Source: Acidovorax sp. 107 (lineage in GTDB: Bacteria > Pseudomonadota > Gammaproteobacteria > Burkholderiales > Burkholderiaceae_C). From it: a stretch of DNA of 64,000 bases. Positions 56,494 through 64,000 of the stretch are shown piece by piece; positions within the stretch are counted from its first letter, which is position 1; each line of letters starts with the position of its first letter. The position numbers and the translations under genes were made by a program. The stretch lies in contig NZ_QBTZ01000001.1 in the NCBI RefSeq assembly GCF_003058055.1, positions 1,490,501 through 1,554,500 on the forward strand, in the 5' to 3' direction. The notes below the pieces were generated by a model. That model saw only the letters and a list, made by a program, of their open reading frames with translations, was not told where the DNA came from and did not search any database.

Positions 56494-57819
56494 TCAGTCC
56501 GCGATCAGGCTGTTCAGACGGGCAATCACGGTGTCCCGCTGCGCCTGCAGATCAATGAGCCGCCAGTGCGTCTCCCGCACTTGGGCCCTGGCCGCCAGCA
56601 CGGCGCTCAAGTCGCCTTTGGCAGACTGGTAATTGGCCAACGCGAGTTCGGCACGCCCCTGTGCCAAGCCCATGCCCGCCGATTGCAGCCGCTCGATCTG
56701 ACTGTTCAGTGCCGCCAGCTCTGAGGCGCTGTCCTCCAGCTCCTGCAGGTGCCTGCGGGTCACGTCTTCCTGCTCGGCGTCCAGGCGCTGCAGCTCCAGC
56801 TGCTTGGCCTTGATCTGGGGTCCCTGGCGCCGCTCCTGTTGCCAGGGAAGGTCAAAGGTCACCTGGAAGGACACCATGTCGCCCCAGCGTCGGTCGCGGC
56901 GGCTGTAGGCGACTTCCCAGGACCAATCACCCTTGGTTTCTGCTTGGGCTTCGCGCGTTTCCGCCAAGGCCATGGCCTGCATGGCGGGGTACTGCGCAAG
57001 TTCCGCGTGGCGGTGTACCTCAGACCGCAGTTGATCCAAGGGGCGGCTCAGCGGCCCAGGAGTTCCCTGTAGCGCCTCGTCGGCGCGAGCGCCAACCCAG
57101 CGCCGCAACATCGCCCTGGCCTTGGACCGGTCCCGCTGCAGATCGTCCCTGCGATCCGACAGCGCAAGCGCCTCCTGCCTGGCCATCAGCAGGTCTGCGG
57201 CCTGGGCCGTGCCTCCGGCGATGCGGGCGGGCAGGCTGTCCTGCAGGCGCTGGTTCTCACTCAGTAGACCGGTGAGTACCTGGTCACGTTGCTCGATAGC
57301 CTGGGCCAGGATCCACGCTTGACTCAGTTCCTGGCGGATCTGCAGGCGCTGGACCGCCAGGGTGGCGCGTTCGCGTTCCACCTTGGCCTCGGCACCGGCG
57401 ATCTGGGCATCGCGCTTGGCCCGGTTGGGCACCTCCTGCATCAGCGCCAGGCGCTGCATGGTCATGGACTCACGCGTGAGGCTGAAGCGGTCCATGCCGC
57501 TGATGGGAAAGTTCTCGATACCGACCGAGAGCTTGGGATCCGGCAGCGTTCCCGCCGCCTGCCGGGTGCTGGTGGCTGCGTCAATCTGCAGCCGCTGGGC
57601 CGTGATGCGAGGGCTGTGCTGCTCCGCCAGATCCAAGGCCTCTGCAAAGCCCAGGGCGTGGGCCTGGTTGCCAGCCAAGCCGATGCTGGTCAACAGGACC
57701 CCGAGAGCGCCCAGGCGCAGTTGGCGGAGGTTGCGCACCTGTATGCGCTGCGAGATGGGGTGAATGCGCTGGTGCGCAGACAGGCGCTCGCAGGGAGCGC
57801 CGAAGGAGATGATGGGCAT
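56494..57819 (-). CDS. cusC: TolC-family outer-membrane efflux protein (CusC/CzcC)
   Basis: This outer-membrane channel of up to 441 residues has repeated amphipathic helices (LAEQHSPRITAQRLQI, LPDPKLSVGIENFPISG) that are the CzcC pattern. The signal peptide (LGALGVLLTSIGLAGNQAHA) begins about 30 residues in, so GTG 57738 may be the true start rather than 57819. It lies 12 bases before cusB, completing the CusCBA efflux set. Confidence 0.88.
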   Translation of the reverse strand: MPIISFGAPCERLSAHQRIHPISQRIQVRNLRQLRLGALGVLLTSIGLAGNQAHALGFAEALDLAEQHSPRITAQRLQIDAATSTRQAAGTLPDPKLSVGIENFPISGMDRFSLTRESMTMQRLALMQEVPNRAKRDAQIAGAEAKVERERATLAVQRLQIRQELSQAWILAQAIEQRDQVLTGLLSENQRLQDSLPARIAGGTAQAADLLMARQEALALSDRRDDLQRDRSKARAMLRRWVGARADEALQGTPGPLSRPLDQLRSEVHRHAELAQYPAMQAMALAETREAQAETKGDWSWEVAYSRRDRRWGDMVSFQVTFDLPWQQERRQGPQIKAKQLELQRLDAEQEDVTRRHLQELEDSASELAALNSQIERLQSAGMGLAQGRAELALANYQSAKGDLSAVLAARAQVRETHWRLIDLQAQRDTVIARLNSLIAD

Positions 57820-57894
57820 GGTGGTCCTCGAAATGAAGGGGCACGAAGTCAGACTTGCGCAAACGCTGCAAGGCAGCGCGCAAGGCGTGCACGA

Positions 57895-58350
57895 TCAATT
57901 CCGAAAGACCTGATGGGTTAGATAGATGGGGGGAGCGCCCGCTCGACTGTCCAGCTCCGCGTAGACAGCCCGAGGGTCAATGTGGCGCTCGGAGTCCAGG
58001 ATCACAGGCAGCACATAGGCGACCCAGATGGCGTGCGCCGCGAGCGCCTGCAGATCGAGACCTTGGAGCGAGGGGGAGGACAAACTTTCGCCATCACAAT
58101 GGGCTCGACACAGCTGAGGATCTTGCTCATCCATGGTACCCGCCATCGCGTGGCAATCGGGCATGGAGGGCATGCCGACGGCATCTTCCATGGCCATGCT
58201 CGCTTTTTGCATCGATGCCGCATGGGCTGCAGAGTCCAACTTGGGACAGGCATAGGCGGCCAACGCGAACTGCATCAGAAGCAATGCCGCGACCAGAACG
58301 CTGGCTATCCAGCGTCCTTGGCGCGATACGGTGCTTCTGGCGAAGATCAT
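57895..58350 (-). CDS. Cys/Met/His-rich exported protein upstream of cusC
   Basis: This 151-residue protein has a signal peptide (WIASVLVAALLLMQFALAAYA) followed by C-P and MPSMPDCHAMAGTM, then LCRAHCDGE. The Cys, Met and His spacing suggests metal binding in the periplasm, and the location between the ATPase and cusC supports a copper role. A DUF2946-like identity is possible but unproven. ATG 58350 is preferred over the upstream GTG 58380. Confidence 0.7.
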   Translation of the reverse strand: MIFARSTVSRQGRWIASVLVAALLLMQFALAAYACPKLDSAAHAASMQKASMAMEDAVGMPSMPDCHAMAGTMDEQDPQLCRAHCDGESLSSPSLQGLDLQALAAHAIWVAYVLPVILDSERHIDPRAVYAELDSRAGAPPIYLTHQVFRN

Positions 58351-58419
58351 GGTGCGAATGGTATCCCCAGCGATGGCCACGGACTTAACCTAGATCAAAT
58401 CCGGGCCTGCCGAGCCATC

Positions 58420-60789
58420 TCAGCCCTTGCGAAGTCGCAGGGCATTGGCGATCACGGACGCCGAACTCAGGCTCATTGCCAAGGCCGCGATCATTGGCGA
58501 CAACAGCCAGCCGGTGAAGGGATACAGCAGCCCTGCAGCAATCGGTATGCCCAGCGCGTTGTAGAGGAAGGCGAACATGAGGTTCTGTTTCATGTTGCCC
58601 ACCGTTGCCTCCGACAGTTCCCGCGCCGTGGAAATCCCTCGCAGATCGCCCTTGACCAAGGTGACCTGTGCGCTGTTCATCGCCACATCGGTGCCAGTAC
58701 CCATCGCGATCCCCACGTCTGCCTTGGCAAGGGCGGGCGCGTCATTGATCCCGTCACCCGCCATGGCAACAACACGGCCTTCGGCCTGCAGCCGGGACAC
58801 CAGGGCCAGCTTGTCCGCAGGCTTGACCTCGCCATGAACCTCATCAATCCCCAGCTTTGCCCCCACCGCCTTGGCGGTGGTCATGCCGTCGCCCGTGGCC
58901 ATGACAATGCGCAGCCCCGCCGCATGCAAGGTCGCCAGCGCTTCCGGCGTGCTGGCCTTGATGGCATCCGAGACCGCAAGCAGGCCTTGAAGCTGGCCAT
59001 CGGCCGCCAGGTACATCACGCTGGCGCCTGTGGCGCGCAAGGCCTCTGCCTGCGCAAGCAGCGGGTTCGCAGAAACCCCGACCTGCTCCATGAGGACTGT
59101 GTTGCCCAGGGCGAGCTGGCGTCCAGCGACCTGTCCGCGCACCCCGATGCCAGACCCGGACTCAAAGTCCTCGGGCTTGTCCAGGGCCAGCCCCTTGGCG
59201 CGGGCCGCTTGGACAATGGCATCGGCCAGCGGATGCTCGCTGCCTTGATCCAGACTGGCTGCCAGGCGCAGAACCTCATCCTCGGACAGACCGGGCATGG
59301 CAACAACCCGCTCGAAGGAAGGCTTGCCCTCTGTGAGCGTGCCAGTCTTGTCCACGATCAGCGTATCCACCTTGCGCAGGTTCTCGATGGCTGCTGCGTC
59401 CCTGAACAGAACCCCGCTGGTCGCCCCCCGGCCGGTAGCCACCATGATCGACATGGGTGTTGCCAATCCCAACGCACAAGGGCACGCGATGATCAACACC
59501 GCAACTGCATTGACCAGGCCGTAGACCCAGCGTGGCTCCGGACCGAACAGGCCCCACGCGAACAGTGTGAGCAACGCGATACCCACCACGGCCATCACGA
59601 AATAGCCCGCCACCTGGTCCGCCATGCGCTGCATGGGAGCCCGCGAGCGCTGTGCCTGCGCAACCATCTGAACGATCTGGGACAACATGGTCGCGGAGCC
59701 CACCCGCTCAGATCGGATCACCAGAGCGCCGTTGGTATTGAGGGTGGCACCTATAACTGCATCACCAGGCCCCTTGACGATGGGCACCGGCTCGCCAGTG
59801 AGCATGGCTTCGTCCACCGCGCTGCTCCCCTCGACCACCACGCCATCCACCGGCACCTTCTCACCGGGGCGCACGCGCAAGAGGTCTCCCACATGGACAT
59901 GGGACAAGGGAACATCACTCTCCTGACCGTTAGCGTCGATACGCCGCGCCGTCTTGGGGGCCAGGCCCAGCAACGATTTGATGGCGGCCGAGGTCTGCGA
60001 GCGTGCCTTGAGCTCCAGCATCTGGCCGAGCAGCGTGAGCGAGATGATGACGGCTGCTGCTTCGAAGTACACCGCCACGCGGCCCATGGCCTGGAATGAG
60101 GATGGAAATACCCCAGGCGCAACGGTGGCGACCACGCTGTAGGCGAAAGCGGCACCGGTGCCCAGGCTGATCAGCGTCCACATGTTGGGACTGCGGTTCA
60201 CGATGGACTGGGCGCCACGCACAAAGAAGGGCCAGCCAGCCCACAGCACGATGGGAACCGTCAGCACCAGTTCGATCCAGCTCTGCGTGGCCATTTCGAA
60301 CCACTGCAGCCTGTGCCCCACCATGGCCAGAACAGTGACCACCACGGTCAGTGGCAACGTCCACCAGAAGCGATGCCGGAAATCCACGAGTTCGGCGTTT
60401 TCTCCCTCATCCAGCGTGGGGAGCATGGGCTCCAGCGTCATGCCGCATTTGGGGCAGTTCCCGGGGTGGTCCTGCTGCACCTCAGGGTGCATGGGGCAGG
60501 TGTAGATGGTGCCGGGCTGAGTGGCTTCTGGCTCTCGCGCAACCTTGTCGGTACCGGGAGGCGTGACAGCGTACTTGTCCGGGTCCTCAACAAACTTCGT
60601 TTGGCACTTGGCGCTACAGAAGTAGTAGTGCCGCCCCTCATGCTCCGCCGAGTGATGCGATTGTTCCGTCACGTCCATACCGCAGACTGGATCTTTCAGT
60701 TTCGTCATGGGCGGCGGTGTATCCCCGTGGACCCCCTCATGATGCTGATGGCCATGGTGGGTGTGATCGTGCGGTTCCGCGTTGGACAT
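58420..60789 (-). CDS. Copper-translocating P1B-type ATPase (CopA/CopF-like)
   Basis: This 789-residue ATPase has a His-rich N-terminus ([11 protein letters not shown]), a YHS metal-binding domain (DPVCGMDV...[12 protein letters not shown]) and a [20 protein letters not shown] binding domain. Membrane helices carry the ion-binding ACPCALG, then the phosphorylation site DKTGTLTEG and [16 protein letters not shown]. It exports Cu(I) (or Ag) from the cytosol. There is no HMA domain; YHS plus the CPxH module replaces it. ATG 60789 is preferred because the family starts there. The exact metal is inferred from neighbours. Confidence 0.92.
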   Translation of the reverse strand: MSNAEPHDHTHHGHQHHEGVHGDTPPPMTKLKDPVCGMDVTEQSHHSAEHEGRHYYFCSAKCQTKFVEDPDKYAVTPPGTDKVAREPEATQPGTIYTCPMHPEVQQDHPGNCPKCGMTLEPMLPTLDEGENAELVDFRHRFWWTLPLTVVVTVLAMVGHRLQWFEMATQSWIELVLTVPIVLWAGWPFFVRGAQSIVNRSPNMWTLISLGTGAAFAYSVVATVAPGVFPSSFQAMGRVAVYFEAAAVIISLTLLGQMLELKARSQTSAAIKSLLGLAPKTARRIDANGQESDVPLSHVHVGDLLRVRPGEKVPVDGVVVEGSSAVDEAMLTGEPVPIVKGPGDAVIGATLNTNGALVIRSERVGSATMLSQIVQMVAQAQRSRAPMQRMADQVAGYFVMAVVGIALLTLFAWGLFGPEPRWVYGLVNAVAVLIIACPCALGLATPMSIMVATGRGATSGVLFRDAAAIENLRKVDTLIVDKTGTLTEGKPSFERVVAMPGLSEDEVLRLAASLDQGSEHPLADAIVQAARAKGLALDKPEDFESGSGIGVRGQVAGRQLALGNTVLMEQVGVSANPLLAQAEALRATGASVMYLAADGQLQGLLAVSDAIKASTPEALATLHAAGLRIVMATGDGMTTAKAVGAKLGIDEVHGEVKPADKLALVSRLQAEGRVVAMAGDGINDAPALAKADVGIAMGTGTDVAMNSAQVTLVKGDLRGISTARELSEATVGNMKQNLMFAFLYNALGIPIAAGLLYPFTGWLLSPMIAALAMSLSSASVIANALRLRKG

Positions 60790-60827
60790 GAATGGCCTCC
60801 CTGCAAATGTGTTGTGTGCCTGCAAGA

Positions 60828-61067
60828 TTACTTTTTGCTCGAATCGCCTTCGTGAGAGCCGTGCCCCCCGTGCCCATGGAAGAGGTGCATCAACGGGCAA
60901 GCCAGCAATAGCAGATACGGCCAGTAGCCCGCGATGTGCGACCAATGCTCCCTGAGCAAGAAGAATGCCCCGATGAGCGCAAGCATGATCACCGCGCCGA
61001 TCAATTTGCGGCTGCCTCCGCTGGCGTTGGCAGCTTCTGAATGCCCTGTGGTGTGGTCGTGGTTCAT
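60828..61067 (-). CDS. DUF2933 small membrane protein
   Basis: This 79-residue protein has one or two membrane helices ([33 protein letters not shown]) and a C-terminal [12 protein letters not shown] metal-rich tail. DUF2933 proteins accompany copper P-type ATPases in many Proteobacteria. The start at 61067 gives [10 protein letters not shown]. It precedes the ATPase gene by 38 bases and a MerR-type promoter lies upstream. Confidence 0.83.
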   Translation of the reverse strand: MNHDHTTGHSEAANASGGSRKLIGAVIMLALIGAFFLLREHWSHIAGYWPYLLLLACPLMHLFHGHGGHGSHEGDSSKK

Positions 61068-61115
61068 GGCGATCTCCAAGAAGTGGTCATCGAGATGGTG
61101 ATGGACCTTGGGGGA

Positions 61116-61146
61116 ACGATAAGGGTTTACATGGTGGCAATGTCAA
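61116..61146 (-). promoter_or_regulatory. MerR-family-type promoter with 19-bp spacer
   Basis: On the minus strand TTGACA (61146-61141), a 19-base spacer TTGCCACCATGTAAACCCT and TATCGT (61121-61116) precede the DUF2933 start by about 50 bases. The elongated spacer is typical of MerR/CueR-activated metal promoters. The dyad is imperfect, so the regulator is uncertain. Confidence 0.5.
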
Positions 61147-61280
61147 GCATGATCATCATCAATCCTTGACTTGCGTCACATGAATGGCGGTATGTCCAGG
61201 CGTTCAACTTTGATCGCAGCAATGCTCCCTTGCCGCCTTCCCTGGACGCTACGGGTGTTGCACCGCCTCGCCGGGGTGCG

Positions 61281-61553
61281 TCAACGTGTGCGGGTCGAGG
61301 GATTGCCGGAAGGAGCTGCAGATCGCGCAGCATCATCCTTGGCAGAGTCACCCGTGAGCATGCGGCCAGCGGCGTCCACCTTGACCATTCCCAGCCTCGG
61401 ATGACTCCAGTAGCGTGCCGTTTCTTCCCCGACCTGCATCTTGACCGGCGATGCCTGGTCGCGTGCCTCGTTGCCAGCGGAAGCTGCGAAAGCAACTGCA
61501 CAAGCCATCGACAGCGCCGCGACAACGGCGGGTGCAAAGATCTTTTTGAACAT
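61281..61553 (-). CDS. Small exported protein of unknown function
   Basis: This 90-residue protein has a signal peptide (MFKKIFAPAVVAALSMACAVAFA). The mature part is charged and Ala-rich, with YWSHPRLGMVKVDAAGRML in the middle. I do not recognise a family. It lies between the DUF2933 gene and the mer genes on the same strand. GAGGGTTAAG lies upstream of ATG 61553; the frame is also open to 61571. Confidence 0.65.
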   Translation of the reverse strand: MFKKIFAPAVVAALSMACAVAFAASAGNEARDQASPVKMQVGEETARYWSHPRLGMVKVDAAGRMLTGDSAKDDAARSAAPSGNPSTRTR

Positions 61554-61874
61554 GGTCTTAACCCTCATCATGAGTCATTGAAACGTCAGCCAGGCTGACG
61601 GCCCCACGCGGTCCGATGGGCTCGGTGCGCGTCGTGACGAGGGGAAGTTTGGAATACAGCAACACACCAGAAGATGATGGGTCGATGATATTTCTGTAAT
61701 GCTGGCAGGCGCCGCTTTGGGCGCGCCGTGAAGCGTTTCGGATGCTGAGAAATTTCACTCAGAAAAGTGTCCCTGCACCAAGTTCGCTCGGCGTTGGCTG
61801 TTGCTTGGCAAGTCGGCGCCAATCAATAGCGATTTGAGCTACTGTGCGGGCACTCTCATCATCTCGCCCGCTTC
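61554..61874. other. Gap between merA and the small exported gene
   Basis: About 320 bases contain no convincing gene. A minus-strand frame of 66 codons at 61558-61758 has no family signal. A short coding-like tail (61743-61830, minus, ending GAGTLF) may be debris of an earlier mer or transposon gene, but that is speculation. Confidence 0.4.
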
Positions 61875-63620
<1,746 letters not shown>

Positions 63621-63628
63621 TCAATGCT

Positions 63629-63904
63629 TCACCGCTTGACACTGGATGGAAACCCCACCTCTGCGGTTGCCTTGGTCAGCTTCTGCACGCTGGTCTTTGC
63701 GTCATCGAAGGTGACAGCTGCGTCGCGCGTCTCAAAGGTCACCTCAACTTCGCTAACGCCTTCGATCTTGGAAAGCGCTTTTTTGACGATGATCGGGCAG
63801 GTGGAGCAGGTCATGCCGGGAATGGCCAGCATGACGGTCTGGGTGGCGGCCCACACGGGGACAACGGCCAGGGTGAGCGCCAGGGAGGCAAGTAGTTGTT
63901 TCAT
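63629..63904 (-). CDS. merP: Periplasmic mercury-binding protein MerP
   Basis: This 91-residue protein has a signal peptide (MKQLLASLALTLAVVPVWA) and one HMA domain with GMTCSTC. It captures periplasmic Hg(II) and hands it to MerT. GGAG lies before the ATG. It lies 15 bases downstream of merT in the standard T-P-A order. Confidence 0.95.
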   Translation of the reverse strand: MKQLLASLALTLAVVPVWAATQTVMLAIPGMTCSTCPIIVKKALSKIEGVSEVEVTFETRDAAVTFDDAKTSVQKLTKATAEVGFPSSVKR

Positions 63905-63919
63905 GAAGAACTCCTGTGA

Positions 63920-64000
63920 TCAATAGAAAAATGGCATGACATAGGGGAACCCGAGCGCGACCACAATCAGTGCGGCCACGCTCCAGAAAATAAGCTTGTA
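63920..64000 (-). CDS. merT: Mercuric transport protein MerT, C-terminal part
   Basis: The 26 C-terminal codons (YKLIFWSVAALIVVALGFPY and VMPFFY, then TGA) match the last helix and tail of MerT, an inner-membrane mercury importer. The gene continues beyond the right edge, where merR and the mer promoter are expected. Confidence 0.85.
   Translation of the reverse strand, partial: YKLIFWSVAALIVVALGFPYVMPFFY

Noticed and set aside
61166..61196. Plus-strand TTGACT-19-TATGTC resembling a MerR-type promoter
   Set aside because: No gene on the plus strand follows; the sequence runs against the small exported gene, so it is probably chance.

Overview
The window looks like a GC-rich betaproteobacterial chromosome of the order Burkholderiales, most likely family Comamonadaceae (Acidovorax or a close relative). 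This rests on three things: the gene content (a DUF4148 secreted protein, a Burkholderiales-style mltG-tmk-holB-pilZ-tatD run, tolB-pal-cpoB-tcdA); strong GC3 bias, which leaves long spurious antisense frames; and several short dispersed repeats that I associate from memory with this family. The genus is an inference and was not tested.

Positions 1-15200 are mostly an acyl-CoA / fatty-acid catabolism block on the plus strand: FadB-like hydratase/dehydrogenase, thiolase, flavoprotein oxidoreductase, acyl-CoA dehydrogenase with C-terminal extension, SDR, PaaI thioesterase, MDR reductase, GNAT, AidB, GST-like, a second SDR, and an Ogt-type alkyltransferase. Positions 15400-23400 hold a diguanylate cyclase, a DUF72 protein, a small DUF4148 secreted protein with a structured 3' region, Tex, an HDOD protein and a patatin-like protein. 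A 271-bp MITE-like element ends at a large GGDEF-EAL sensor gene and supplies its stop codon. Then come an iron alcohol dehydrogenase, an apparently secreted hydratase, an esterase and a thioesterase-acetyltransferase fusion.

Positions 30855-42162 are core housekeeping: ygfZ, mltG-tmk-holB-pilZ, tatD, an ankyrin protein, msbA, tolB-pal-cpoB-tcdA and tRNA-Lys(TTT).

From the tRNA-Lys to the right edge (42.1-64 kb) the character changes to accessory DNA: a frameshifted gene, a secreted nuclease, a divergent LexA-controlled SRAP / umuDC pair, a dead IS5-family copy and small metal-binding proteins. A pair made of an RsbQ-like hydrolase and a PAS-GGDEF protein sits next to a copper efflux set (cusABC-like genes, a P1B-type ATPase, DUF2933 and Met/His-rich proteins). 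A mercury operon (merT-merP-merA) runs off the right edge. Two candidate MerR/CueR-type promoters with 19-bp spacers are visible, but no metal regulator gene is.

The observations most worth following are: (i) the RsbQ-like hydrolase followed by a PAS-GGDEF protein, which suggests a hydrolase-made ligand feeding cyclic-di-GMP synthesis; (ii) a structured ~180-bp 3' element shared by the DUF4148 gene and, 26 kb away, the SRAP gene, with preserved stems; (iii) the tight SRAP/umuD promoter in which the SOS box covers the umuD start codon; and (iv) short repeats embedded in frame in core genes, marked by clusters of rare codons.
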